Shown here: one piece after another, positions 18,910 through 27,590 of the stretch
Layout: each line of letters opens with the position of its first letter
Numbering within the stretch: the stretch's first letter is position 1
Assembly (NCBI RefSeq): GCF_002876705.1
Contig: NZ_MDAG01000022.1
Span: 1 to 64,000, forward strand
Reading direction: 5' to 3'
DNA: 64,000 nucleotides
DNA from: Enterovibrio norvegicus_B
GTDB lineage: Bacteria > Pseudomonadota > Gammaproteobacteria > Enterobacterales > Vibrionaceae
Notes under the pieces: generated by a model
What the model was told of the DNA's origin: nothing
The model's database searches: none
What the model saw: only the letters and a program-made list of their open reading frames with translations
Program-made: the position numbers and the translations under genes

Positions 18910-20706
18910 ATGAAGCACATTCGTAACTTTTCGATTATTGCCCACATTGACCACGGTAAGTCGACGCTGTCAGACCGTCTTATCCAGGTTTGCGGTGGTC
19001 TATCAGACCGTGAAATGGCCGCACAGGTTCTGGATTCTATGGATCTAGAGCGCGAACGTGGTATCACCATCAAAGCACAGAGTGTGACGCTGAATTACAC
19101 AGCCAATGATGGGGAAACCTATCAGCTGAACTTCATCGACACCCCAGGACACGTTGACTTCTCTTACGAAGTATCACGTTCTCTGGCGGCCTGTGAAGGT
19201 GCTTTGCTGGTGGTTGACGCGGGTCAGGGCGTAGAAGCTCAGACACTAGCTAACTGCTACACAGCCATTGAGATGGACCTTGAAGTGGTTCCAGTTCTCA
19301 ACAAAATTGATTTGCCAGCTGCCGATCCTGATCGTGTTGCTGAAGAAATTGAAGACATTGTCGGTATTGATGCCACTGAAGCTGTTCGCTGTTCTGCGAA
19401 AACAGGTTTGGGTGTTGATCTTGTCCTTGAAGATATCGTGAAAAATATCCCTGCGCCAGAAGGTGACCCAAAGGCACCTTTGCAAGCATTGATCATTGAT
19501 TCATGGTTCGATAACTACTTAGGTGTTGTTTCCCTCGTTCGTATTAAACATGGCGAATTGAAGAAAGGTGACAAGATCAAGGTGATGACGACGGGTCAAG
19601 TCTGGGGCGTTGATCGCATCGGTATCTTCACACCAAAACAAAAAGATACTCAAGGGCTGCGCACTGGTGAAGTGGGCTGGGTTGTATGTGGTATCAAAGA
19701 CATTCTTGGCGCACCGGTTGGTGATACGCTGACTCACGCGAAAAACGGTGCAGAAGCTGCGCTTCCTGGCTTTAAAAAAGTGAAGCCACAGGTGTATGCG
19801 GGTTTGTTCCCTATCTCTTCGGATGATTACGAGAACTTCCGTGATGCGCTAGGTAAGCTTAGCCTGAATGATGCATCACTATTCTACGAACCAGAAAGCT
19901 CTGCTGCTCTAGGTTTCGGTTTCCGTTGTGGTTTCCTTGGCATGTTGCACATGGAGATCATTCAAGAGCGTCTTGAGCGTGAATACGATTTGGAGCTGAT
20001 TACAACAGCACCAACCGTAGTGTACGAAGTGAAGAAAACAAATGGCGATATCTTATATGTCGATAGCCCAGCGAAATTGCCTGCGGTAAACGACATTGAG
20101 ATCATGGGTGAGCCGATTGCTCGCTGCCATATTCTAGTGCCTTCTGAATACCTTGGTAATGTGATCACATTGTGTGTCGAAAAACGCGGCATGCAAGTGG
20201 ACATGGTTTACCACGGTAAACAAGTTGCATTGACGTACGACATTCCAATGGCTGAAGTGGTTTTGGACTTCTTTGACCGTCTGAAATCAACGTCACGTGG
20301 CTACGCGTCACTGGATTACAACTTCCAACGCTACGAAGCATCAAACATGGTGCGTGTTGACGTGCTATTGAACGGCGATAACGTCGATGCGTTGGCGATC
20401 ATTACGCACAAAGATCACGCTCAGAATCGTGGTCGTGATCTGGTTGAGAAGATGAAAGAATTCATCCCTCGTCAGCAGTTTGATATCGCGATCCAAGCAG
20501 CGATCGGCACACACATCATTGCACGTTCAACCGTGAAACAATTGCGTAAGAACGTGATTGCAAAATGTTACGGTGGTGATATTAGCCGTAAGAAAAAACT
20601 ACTGCAGAAGCAGAAAGACGGTAAGAAACGCATGAAGCAGATCGGTAACGTCGAGCTGCCACAAGAAGCGTTCCTCGCAATTCTGCATGTAGGCAAAGAC
20701 AAATAA
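18910..20706 (+). CDS. lepA: elongation factor 4 (LepA)
   Basis: Ribosomal GTPase that acts in back-translocation and 30S biogenesis. 598 residues (E. coli 599). G1 is AHIDHGKST, G3 is DTPGH and G4 is NKID; EF-G-like domains 2, 3 and 5 follow, and the C-terminal domain unique to LepA contains KAKCYGGDISRKKKLLQKQK-like sequence (KCYGGDISRKKKLL is seen). It is 30 bases ahead of lepB, as usual. Confidence 0.98.
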   Translation: MKHIRNFSIIAHIDHGKSTLSDRLIQVCGGLSDREMAAQVLDSMDLERERGITIKAQSVTLNYTANDGETYQLNFIDTPGHVDFSYEVSRSLAACEGALLVVDAGQGVEAQTLANCYTAIEMDLEVVPVLNKIDLPAADPDRVAEEIEDIVGIDATEAVRCSAKTGLGVDLVLEDIVKNIPAPEGDPKAPLQALIIDSWFDNYLGVVSLVRIKHGELKKGDKIKVMTTGQVWGVDRIGIFTPKQKDTQGLRTGEVGWVVCGIKDILGAPVGDTLTHAKNGAEAALPGFKKVKPQVYAGLFPISSDDYENFRDALGKLSLNDASLFYEPESSAALGFGFRCGFLGMLHMEIIQERLEREYDLELITTAPTVVYEVKKTNGDILYVDSPAKLPAVNDIEIMGEPIARCHILVPSEYLGNVITLCVEKRGMQVDMVYHGKQVALTYDIPMAEVVLDFFDRLKSTSRGYASLDYNFQRYEASNMVRVDVLLNGDNVDALAIITHKDHAQNRGRDLVEKMKEFIPRQQFDIAIQAAIGTHIIARSTVKQLRKNVIAKCYGGDISRKKKLLQKQKDGKKRMKQIGNVELPQEAFLAILHVGKDK

Positions 20707-20736
20707 TAAAAAAGGATTAAGGGTTAAGGGAACACT

Positions 20737-21636
20737 ATGGCAAATACTTTCTCACTGATTCTGGTGCTGGTCACCCTATTGACTGGGATTATCTGGGCAC
20801 TGGATAAATTCAGATGGGCACCACGTCGCGCCGAACAAGCGGCAGAAACGCTCAATCTGGCAAGTGGTGAGATAAGTGAAGAACAGATCGCACAAGTTGC
20901 CCCTCAGCCTAGCTGGGTGGAAACCGCCGCTTCTGTGTTCCCTGTTATCGGCCTTGTATTGGTATTGCGCTCGTTTATTTACGAGCCTTTCCAAATTCCT
21001 TCAGGCTCTATGATGCCTACTTTGCTGGTGGGTGACTTCATCTTGGTTGAGAAGTTTGCTTACGGCTTGAAAGATCCGGTGTTCCGTCATCAGCTTGTTG
21101 AGACGGGACAACCAGAACGTGGTGATGTTGTGGTATTTAAATACCCACCGCAACCGAGCATTGATTTCATTAAACGTGTAGTCGGTATGCCGGGCGACAT
21201 CGTGCGTTACAGCGAAGACAAGCGCCTTTGTGTTCAACAAAAAGGTGAGTCTACGTGTGAATTGGTCGCTGTGGACGATGTCCACGAAAGCCCGTTTACG
21301 CAGCGCGGTGTGTCGCTTATTCAAGCGCAAGAACAGCTTGGCCAAGAACCACACCAAATTTTGGTTAACCCTTACATGCCGAATCAGGCGGGTCAGTACT
21401 ACCCAACCCCAGGACAGGGTGAGTGGGTTGTACCTGAAGGGCAATACTTTGTGATGGGTGATAACCGTGACAACAGTAAAGACAGCCGATTCTGGGGCTT
21501 TGTCCCAGAAGCCAATTTGGTGGGTAAAGCAGTAGGTATCTGGACCAGTTTTGAATTTGATGAGCAAGGCGATAGCTTCTTGCCATCATGGGTACCTGTC
21601 GGCGTGCGCTTCGAGCGTATCGGCGGCATTGATTAA
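20737..21636 (+). CDS. lepB: signal peptidase I
   Basis: Inner-membrane serine-lysine protease that removes signal peptides from exported proteins. 299 residues. TM1 covers about 4-22, TM2 about 62-80 (FPVIGLVLVLRSFIYEPF), and the periplasmic catalytic domain follows. Catalytic Ser91 is in PSGSMMPTLLVGD and general-base Lys146 in FIKRVVGMPGD, the same numbers as E. coli. The later box GDNRDNSKDSR is present. The RBS AAGGGTTAAGGGAA precedes the ATG. Confidence 0.97.
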   Translation: MANTFSLILVLVTLLTGIIWALDKFRWAPRRAEQAAETLNLASGEISEEQIAQVAPQPSWVETAASVFPVIGLVLVLRSFIYEPFQIPSGSMMPTLLVGDFILVEKFAYGLKDPVFRHQLVETGQPERGDVVVFKYPPQPSIDFIKRVVGMPGDIVRYSEDKRLCVQQKGESTCELVAVDDVHESPFTQRGVSLIQAQEQLGQEPHQILVNPYMPNQAGQYYPTPGQGEWVVPEGQYFVMGDNRDNSKDSRFWGFVPEANLVGKAVGIWTSFEFDEQGDSFLPSWVPVGVRFERIGGID

Positions 21637-21647
21637 CTTGGAACAAC

Positions 21648-22322
21648 ATGACAACACCAACAAATAAATTACAGCGTCGTATTGCGTATGAATTTCGCGA
21701 TATGGCGCTTCTTAGTCTTGCCCTTACTCACCGCAGTGCTAGTGGTCAACACAACGAGCGTTTAGAGTTTCTGGGTGATTCTATTTTGAGTTTCGTTGTT
21801 GCTGACGATCTCTACCATCGTTTCCCGAACGTTGATGAAGGTGACATGAGCCGCATGCGTGCGACCTTGGTTCGTGGTAATACTCTGGCTGAGCTAGGCC
21901 GTGAGTTCGAACTGGGTGATGTATTGCAATTGGGGCCGGGTGAGTTGAAAAGTGGCGGTTTCCGTCGCGACTCTATCCTTGCTGATGCTGTAGAAGCAAT
22001 TATCGGCGCAATCTACCTCGACAGCGATTTGGAAACGGTCCGTGGGATTGTTTTGGGTTGGTATAAAGAACGCTTGGACACCATCATGCCCGGCGCGAAC
22101 CAAAAAGACCCGAAAACACGGTTGCAAGAATTCTTGCAAGGACGTCGTAAGCCATTGCCTGCCTATAATGTAACGAAGGTACAAGGCGAGGCGCACAACC
22201 AGCAATTTACGGTTGAATGTGAAGTGGCAGGTCTGGAACGACCTGTAGTAGGTAAAGGCAGTAGTCGTCGCAAGGCTGAGCAAGCGGCTGCAGAACTAGC
22301 ATTAGAAAAGCTGGACTCATGA
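21648..22322 (+). CDS. rnc: ribonuclease III
   Basis: Double-strand-specific endoribonuclease for rRNA processing and sRNA-mRNA decay. 224 residues. The catalytic domain carries the signature ERLEFLGDSIL, and DAVEAIIGAIYLD holds the second acidic set. The C-terminal double-stranded RNA-binding domain spans about 155-222 (KTRLQEFLQGRRKPLPAY, then SSRRKAEQAAAELAL). It overlaps era by four bases (ATGA). Confidence 0.98.
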   Translation: MTTPTNKLQRRIAYEFRDMALLSLALTHRSASGQHNERLEFLGDSILSFVVADDLYHRFPNVDEGDMSRMRATLVRGNTLAELGREFELGDVLQLGPGELKSGGFRRDSILADAVEAIIGAIYLDSDLETVRGIVLGWYKERLDTIMPGANQKDPKTRLQEFLQGRRKPLPAYNVTKVQGEAHNQQFTVECEVAGLERPVVGKGSSRRKAEQAAAELALEKLDS

Positions 22323-23233
22323 CAGACACGCACGAAATTCACCACTGTGGCTTTATCGCCATCGTTGGCCGCCCTAACGTGGGTAAATCGACACTTCTGA
22401 ACCGTTTAGTGGGTCAGAAATTGTCTATTACTTCTCGTAAACCGCAAACCACGCGTCACCGCATCATGGGTGTCGATACGCGCGAAGGTTTCCAAGCGGT
22501 ATACGTGGATACGCCTGGGCTTCACATTGAAGAAAAACGCACCATCAACCGATTGATGAACCGCGCAGCATCAAGCTCATTGACCGATGTTGAACTGGTA
22601 CTCTTCCTTGTTGACGGTACACACTGGACTGACGATGACGAAATGGTGCTGAACAAGCTCAAGAAGTCTGAATTACCCGTTGTTTTGCTGATCAACAAAG
22701 TCGACAACGTAAAAGAAAAAGCGGACTTGTTCCCACACCTTCAAGCATTAAGCGAGAAGATGGACTTCGTTGATGTTGTGCCTGTTTCTGCGAAGAGCGG
22801 TAAAAACATCGATGTGGTTGAGAAACTGGTGCGTGCGCATTTGCCTGAAGGCGATTGGTACTTCCCAGAAGATTACGTGACAGACCGTTCACAGCGCTTT
22901 ATGGCGTCTGAAATCATCCGTGAAAAGCTGATGCGTTTTACGGGCGATGAACTGCCGTATGCCGTCACCGTTGAGATTGAGCGCTTTGACTACAACCCAG
23001 ACACTGATGGCTTTGAAATCAATGGCCTGATCTTGGTTGAGCGTAATGGTCAAAAGCGCATGGTGATCGGCAAAGGTGGCGACAAAATCAAAACCATCGG
23101 TCGCGAAGCCCGCCTAGACATGGAAGATTTGTTTGAACGCAAAGTCTACCTAGAGCTATGGGTGAAAGTGAAATCAGGTTGGGCAGACGACGAACGTGCA
23201 CTGCGCAGCCTTGGCTACATCGACGATCTTTGA
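22319..23233 (+). CDS. era: GTPase Era
   Basis: Essential GTPase that binds the 3' end of 16S rRNA during 30S maturation. 304 residues. The N-terminal G domain has G1 GRPNVGKST, G3 DTPGLH and G4 NKVD. The C-terminal KH domain covers about 205-290 (VIGKGGDKIKTIGREARLDM). It overlaps rnc, as in most gammaproteobacteria, so the two are translationally coupled. Confidence 0.98.
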   Translation: MTDTHEIHHCGFIAIVGRPNVGKSTLLNRLVGQKLSITSRKPQTTRHRIMGVDTREGFQAVYVDTPGLHIEEKRTINRLMNRAASSSLTDVELVLFLVDGTHWTDDDEMVLNKLKKSELPVVLLINKVDNVKEKADLFPHLQALSEKMDFVDVVPVSAKSGKNIDVVEKLVRAHLPEGDWYFPEDYVTDRSQRFMASEIIREKLMRFTGDELPYAVTVEIERFDYNPDTDGFEINGLILVERNGQKRMVIGKGGDKIKTIGREARLDMEDLFERKVYLELWVKVKSGWADDERALRSLGYIDDL

Positions 23234-23265
23234 TCGCCGAACATTCAGAATAAGAAAGGTGGGAT

Positions 23266-23979
23266 ATGGAAGGCTTGCAGCGTTGCTTTGTCTTGCACTC
23301 TCGCCCTTATAGCGAAACCAGCCTTATTCTGGATGTCTTTAGCGAAAATCACGGGCGCGTTAGCCTTATGGCAAAAGGCGCTCGTGGTAAACGCTCTCCC
23401 CTAAAAGGCGCACTTCAGCCTTTTACCCCGCTTTTAATGAAATGGTCTGGTCGCGGTGAGATGCATACGATGCGTCACGCTGAAGCTATGGGCCTTGCTA
23501 TTCCTCTTTCTGGTAACGCTCTCTTTTCTGGTTTCTACCTCAATGAAATTCTCAGTCGCGTGGTTGAGCCTGAAACGGCGTATCACCAATTGTTCTTCGA
23601 CTACGTTTCTGCATTAACAGAGCTCGCACAATTCGAAAACCCTGAACCTGCACTACGCCGATTTGAGTTAGCCTTGTTGGAATCGTTGGGCTATGGCGTC
23701 GATTTTCTGCATTGTGCCGGCAGCGGTGAACCCGTTGGGGAAGGAATGACATATATATTCCGAGAGCAAATGGGATTTGTTGCCTCGCTCATGAAGAGCC
23801 ACAACCTTGCATTTCAAGGCAGTGACTTAATTGCGCTCTCAAGTCGCCAATTCTCGACCACTGAACAGTTAAAAGCCGCCAAGCGCTTTACACGGCTGGC
23901 CCTCAAGCCTTATCTTGGCTCAAAGCCTCTCAAGAGCAGAGAGCTATTTTTGTTACGAACAAGGAAATCTACGCAATGA
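23266..23979 (+). CDS. recO: DNA repair protein RecO
   Basis: Recombination mediator that works with RecR to load RecA on SSB-coated DNA. 237 residues: an N-terminal OB fold (CFVLHSRPYSETSLILDVFS), then a helical domain. The zinc-binding cysteines seen in some bacteria are absent, as in Enterobacteria and Vibrio. It overlaps pdxJ by four bases. Confidence 0.95.
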   Translation: MEGLQRCFVLHSRPYSETSLILDVFSENHGRVSLMAKGARGKRSPLKGALQPFTPLLMKWSGRGEMHTMRHAEAMGLAIPLSGNALFSGFYLNEILSRVVEPETAYHQLFFDYVSALTELAQFENPEPALRRFELALLESLGYGVDFLHCAGSGEPVGEGMTYIFREQMGFVASLMKSHNLAFQGSDLIALSSRQFSTTEQLKAAKRFTRLALKPYLGSKPLKSRELFLLRTRKSTQ

Positions 23980-24707
23980 ATACCATTTATCTGGGCGTTA
24001 ATATTGACCACGTGGCAACCGTTCGAAATGCACGCGGCACCAAGTACCCTGATCCTGTCCATGCCGCTGAAATTGCAGAGCGTGCAGGTGCCGATGGTAT
24101 TACAGTTCACCTCCGTGAAGACCGTCGCCACATTAAAGATCGCGATGTTTACTTGCTGAGAGATACCCTGCAAACACGCATGAACCTTGAAATGGCAGTG
24201 ACAGATGAGATGGTCGCTATCGCGTTGGATGTGAAACCTGCTTATGTTTGCTTGGTGCCAGAGAAGCGTGAAGAGCTGACCACTGAAGGTGGACTGGATG
24301 TGGTGGGGCAACTTGAAAAAGTGAAAGCGGCTACTCAAACACTGACGGAAGCAGGCATTAAAGTGTCACTGTTTATCGATGCTGATCGCGAGCAGATTGA
24401 TGCTGCAAAAGCCTGTGGTGCACCTTACATCGAGCTTCATACGGGTCACTACGCCGATGCTGAATCTGATGAAGACATGCAGGCTGAGCTGAAAAAAATT
24501 GCAGCCGCCGCGAGCTACGCAGCTGATCAAGGCATCAAGGTAAATGCGGGTCATGGCCTGACATACCACAACGTGACGCCAATTGCGGCTATCCCTGAAA
24601 TCTACGAGTTGAACATCGGTCACTCGATTGTGGGCCGTGCCGTGTTTGATGGCCTGTCAAAAGCCGTGGCCGACATGAAAGTGATCATGCAGGACGCGCG
24701 TCGCTAA
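23976..24707 (+). CDS. pdxJ: pyridoxine 5'-phosphate synthase
   Basis: Condenses DXP with 3-amino-1-hydroxyacetone phosphate in vitamin B6 synthesis. 243 residues (E. coli 243). The N-terminal motif LGVNIDHVATVRNARG is diagnostic, with GITVHLREDRRHI next and a C-terminal phosphate-binding ELNIGHSIVGRA. With epd at the other end of the window it supplies the same pathway. Its TAA stop shares one base with the acpS ATG. Confidence 0.98.
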   Translation: MNTIYLGVNIDHVATVRNARGTKYPDPVHAAEIAERAGADGITVHLREDRRHIKDRDVYLLRDTLQTRMNLEMAVTDEMVAIALDVKPAYVCLVPEKREELTTEGGLDVVGQLEKVKAATQTLTEAGIKVSLFIDADREQIDAAKACGAPYIELHTGHYADAESDEDMQAELKKIAAAASYAADQGIKVNAGHGLTYHNVTPIAAIPEIYELNIGHSIVGRAVFDGLSKAVADMKVIMQDARR

Positions 24708-25087
24708 TGTCGGTTGTGGGTCTAGGGACAGACATTGTTGAAATCGCGCGATTTGATGACATCATCGCGCGGAATCAAGATGCCTTTGCCAAGCGTGTGC
24801 TCACGAACTCTGAGCTCGAAAAATATGGCGCGACCAAGTTTCCAGCCCGCTACCTTGCGAAGCGTTTTGCGGTAAAGGAAGCAGCCTCCAAAGCCTTAGG
24901 CACAGGCATTGCCTGTGGCGTAACGTTTCACGACTTTGAAGTCTCTAACGATACCTTGGGTAAACCTGTTGTGGTCTTCTCAGGTGTTGCTAAGCAGATG
25001 GCTGACGAGCGCGGCGTGACCAATATTTTGCTCACCATTGCTGATGAAAAACGCTATGCCGTGGCGACGGTGCTATTAGAGCGTTGA
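24707..25087 (+). CDS. acpS: holo-[acyl-carrier-protein] synthase
   Basis: Attaches the 4'-phosphopantetheine arm of CoA to acyl carrier proteins. 126 residues with the conserved GLGTDIVEIARF and the magnesium/catalytic FAVKEAASKALGTG. It is the last gene of the lepA-to-acpS run. It is convergent with the APE operon, whose two carrier proteins would need this kind of modification; whether AcpS or another transferase serves them is unknown. Confidence 0.97.
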   Translation: MSVVGLGTDIVEIARFDDIIARNQDAFAKRVLTNSELEKYGATKFPARYLAKRFAVKEAASKALGTGIACGVTFHDFEVSNDTLGKPVVVFSGVAKQMADERGVTNILLTIADEKRYAVATVLLER

Positions 25088-25106
25088 TGAGTCTACGCAC
25101 AAACAT

Positions 25107-25135
25107 AAAAATGCCCGCACATTGCGGGCATTTTT
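25107..25135. terminator. bidirectional intrinsic terminator (acpS / APE operon)
   Basis: AAAAATGCCCGC/GCGGGCATTTTT around a three- to four-base loop. It ends both the acpS transcript and the convergent 15-kb APE transcript. Confidence 0.92.
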
Positions 25136-25174
25136 GTCTCTGGCTCTTTTTAAACGTAAAGAGACCGAGTGCGT

Positions 25175-26407
25175 TTACGCTTGGAAACGCTTAAAGATCA
25201 GGGAGGTGTTCACACCACCAAACGCAAAGTTATTGCTCATGATGTAATCGCAATCAATATGACGGTTTTCACCTCGGATGTAATCAAGGTCGCCACAGGC
25301 TGGATCGATGTTTTCAAGATTTAGTGTCGGGCTAAAACGGCCTTCATTCATCATTTCGATAGCAAGCCAGGCTTCAATCGCACCGCATGCGCCGAGCGTA
25401 TGGCCAAAGTAGCTTTTCATCGAACTGATTGGCATTTGGTTGCCAAAGACGTTTGACGTTGCTTGAGATTCAGCAATGTCGCCTTTTTCTGTTGCTGTGC
25501 CATGCGCTGAAACATACCCAATTTGAGAGGGCGTTAAGCCTGCGTTTTGCAGTGCCATTTCCATACAAATTTGCATGGTTTCCATTTTAGGCTGTGTCAC
25601 GTGGGCAGCATCGCAGTTGCTGGCAAAACCGACCAATTCAGCCAAAATCGTCGCGCCACGAGCAACCGCATGCTCGTAATCTTCCAGCACCAAAGTACCT
25701 GCACCTTCGCCGATCACAAGGCCATCACGGTCTTTGTCGTAAGGGCGCGGTGACGTTTCAGGCGCATCGTTTCTCAAGCTTGTCGCAAAAAGGGTATCAA
25801 ACACGGCAGATTCGGTTGGGCAAAGCTCTTCAGCGCCGCCTGCAACCATGGCCGTTTGATACCCATGTTTAATGGCTTCGAACGCATAGCCAATGGCTTG
25901 GCTGCCTGACGTACATGCACTGCTGGTTGGAATAACGCGGCCTTTAAGGCCAAAGAACAGACCCACGTTAACCGCCGTGGTGTGTGGCATCATTTGTACA
26001 TAAGTGGTCGCGGTAATGGCTTTGGTGGTTTTATCATTCAACATGACACCAAAGGCACCGATAGCGGGCGTGCTGCCCGTAGAAGAGCCATACGCGATAC
26101 CCGTGCGGCCATCGGTGAGCGTGTCATTGCCAATCAAACCACTTTGCAGTAATGCATTTTCTGTCGCCACGGTGGAGAGTTTAGAGACTCTGCCCATGCC
26201 GCGAAGTTGCTTGCGGTTGTAATGAGAAGGCACGATAAAATCGTCGATCGGTGCAGCGAGTTTGGTGTTTAGTCCGTCATATTGTTCGTAATCTGGCATG
26301 TAACGTACGGCATTTTTAAGCTCATCAAGCTTCGCGCTAACGTCTTTCCAGTTATTACCAAACGCAGTGACACCGGACATACCAGTGACAACAACTCTGC
26401 GGTTCAT
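25175..26407 (-). CDS. apeR: aryl polyene beta-ketoacyl synthase (FabF-like)
   Basis: 410 residues of the condensing-enzyme (KAS I/II) fold with a complete active site: Cys165 in SSACTSGSQA, His302 in AHGTATEKGD and His336 in FGHTLGACGA. In APE systems this ketosynthase works with the ApeO:ApeC pair in building the polyene chain, probably in an early condensation. It is the last gene of the operon, overlapping apeQ by four bases. Ape letters here follow the published Xenorhabdus naming from memory; the gene order matches that alphabet. Confidence 0.93.
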   Translation of the reverse strand: MNRRVVVTGMSGVTAFGNNWKDVSAKLDELKNAVRYMPDYEQYDGLNTKLAAPIDDFIVPSHYNRKQLRGMGRVSKLSTVATENALLQSGLIGNDTLTDGRTGIAYGSSTGSTPAIGAFGVMLNDKTTKAITATTYVQMMPHTTAVNVGLFFGLKGRVIPTSSACTSGSQAIGYAFEAIKHGYQTAMVAGGAEELCPTESAVFDTLFATSLRNDAPETSPRPYDKDRDGLVIGEGAGTLVLEDYEHAVARGATILAELVGFASNCDAAHVTQPKMETMQICMEMALQNAGLTPSQIGYVSAHGTATEKGDIAESQATSNVFGNQMPISSMKSYFGHTLGACGAIEAWLAIEMMNEGRFSPTLNLENIDPACGDLDYIRGENRHIDCDYIMSNNFAFGGVNTSLIFKRFQA

Positions 26408-27129
26408 ATGAGGCCTCCATTGACTGAAATAACTTGTCGAGTGACATAACCTGCGATGTCTGACATCAGATAGCTAACAAGGCCTGCGACTTCTTCAGGT
26501 TCGCCCATGCGACGCAAAGGAACTTGTGGCAGCGCATGTTCTTTTACATGCTCGTCAATCATGCCTGTATCGATCAAACCGGGTGCGACGCAGTTAACCG
26601 TGACTTTTCGCTTGGCCAACTCCAATGCCAGTGCTTTTGTTGCACCGATAATACCTGCTTTCGCCGCGCTGTAATTGGTTTGACCGCGGTTGCCCATCAT
26701 ACCGGAAACAGACGCCATGGTAACAATGCGCCCGCCTCTGCGGCGTTGAAGCATCGGCATGATGCATGGGTGAAGCACGTTGTAGAAACTGTCTAGGTTG
26801 GTATGAACCACGCCATCCCATTCTTCCGCTGTCATCGCTGGGAAGGCGGTATCTGCGGTAACGCCAGCGTTGTTCACAACGCCGTAGTAGCCACCGTGTT
26901 CTGCAATATCGGCTTCTAAAGTTTCACTGCATTGTTCACGGTTGCTGATGTCAAAACTGATGAGGCGACCTTGTCCATTTTCAGCTTGAATAGCAGCGAG
27001 TGTGTCTTCTGCGCCTGCTTTATCTCGGCCATAGTGCACCACCACAGAAAACCCATCTTTCGCGAGTTGCAGCGCAATCGCTTTACCGATGCCTTTGCTG
27101 GCACCCGTTACCAGTACATCTCTGTTCAT
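26404..27129 (-). CDS. apeQ: aryl polyene 3-ketoacyl-ACP reductase
   Basis: Short-chain dehydrogenase of 241 residues, FabG-like. Cofactor motif TGASKGIG at 8-15, NNAGV at 86-90, and the catalytic Ser140-Tyr153-Lys157 set. It reduces the beta-keto group after each extension, so that the dehydratase can form a conjugated double bond. It overlaps both neighbours by four bases. Confidence 0.93.
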   Translation of the reverse strand: MNRDVLVTGASKGIGKAIALQLAKDGFSVVVHYGRDKAGAEDTLAAIQAENGQGRLISFDISNREQCSETLEADIAEHGGYYGVVNNAGVTADTAFPAMTAEEWDGVVHTNLDSFYNVLHPCIMPMLQRRRGGRIVTMASVSGMMGNRGQTNYSAAKAGIIGATKALALELAKRKVTVNCVAPGLIDTGMIDEHVKEHALPQVPLRRMGEPEEVAGLVSYLMSDIAGYVTRQVISVNGGLI

Positions 27130-27590
27130 TGGGTATCCCTGTTCATCATCTGTTCGAGTTTTTCTTTTGGCGGTACAAATGCGTTGAGCTGTGCGGTGGC
27201 AATCTCAACGCCGTCATGTTCTATTCGGCAAGCAAAAACGGCCATGCCGTTGCTTTCCATCATGTGATCAGCATGAATATCTAGCACCTGCCCAGCAGGA
27301 AATACGCTGGTGTCAGTGTTGTAGCGACGACTGCCGAGCAAGAAGCCAACAGGCGGTTCGCCGCCTTCATTCCAAGCGTGATACCCCGACCACGCAGCAA
27401 TGGTTTGGGCCATCAACTCAATGCCGACCCAACCAGGGATCGCTTTTATCTCTTGATCAAAAAAGAGGTTGCTCTCTTTTGAGGTAACGCGGCAGTGAAT
27501 GTGTTTTTCACCCACATCGATCATGTCGTCGATCAAGATCATGGGTGCTTCGTGAGGAAGCAAGTCATTCACGTGAGGTACTGTTTTCAT
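27126..27590 (-). CDS. apeP: aryl polyene dehydratase subunit (hotdog fold)
   Basis: 154 residues of FabZ-like hotdog fold with His13 in LLPHEAPMILIDD and Glu58 in WVGIELMAQTIAAW. In APE synthesis ApeP is reported to pair with ApeI as a heterodimeric dehydratase. It overlaps apeO and apeQ by four bases each. Confidence 0.88.
   Translation of the reverse strand: MKTVPHVNDLLPHEAPMILIDDMIDVGEKHIHCRVTSKESNLFFDQEIKAIPGWVGIELMAQTIAAWSGYHAWNEGGEPPVGFLLGSRRYNTDTSVFPAGQVLDIHADHMMESNGMAVFACRIEHDGVEIATAQLNAFVPPKEKLEQMMNRDTQ

Noticed and set aside
25087..25175. Integration site or direct repeats at the APE locus ends
   Set aside because: I looked at both ends (25087-25175 and 43256-43382) and found only terminators, with no tRNA, integrase or obvious matching repeats.
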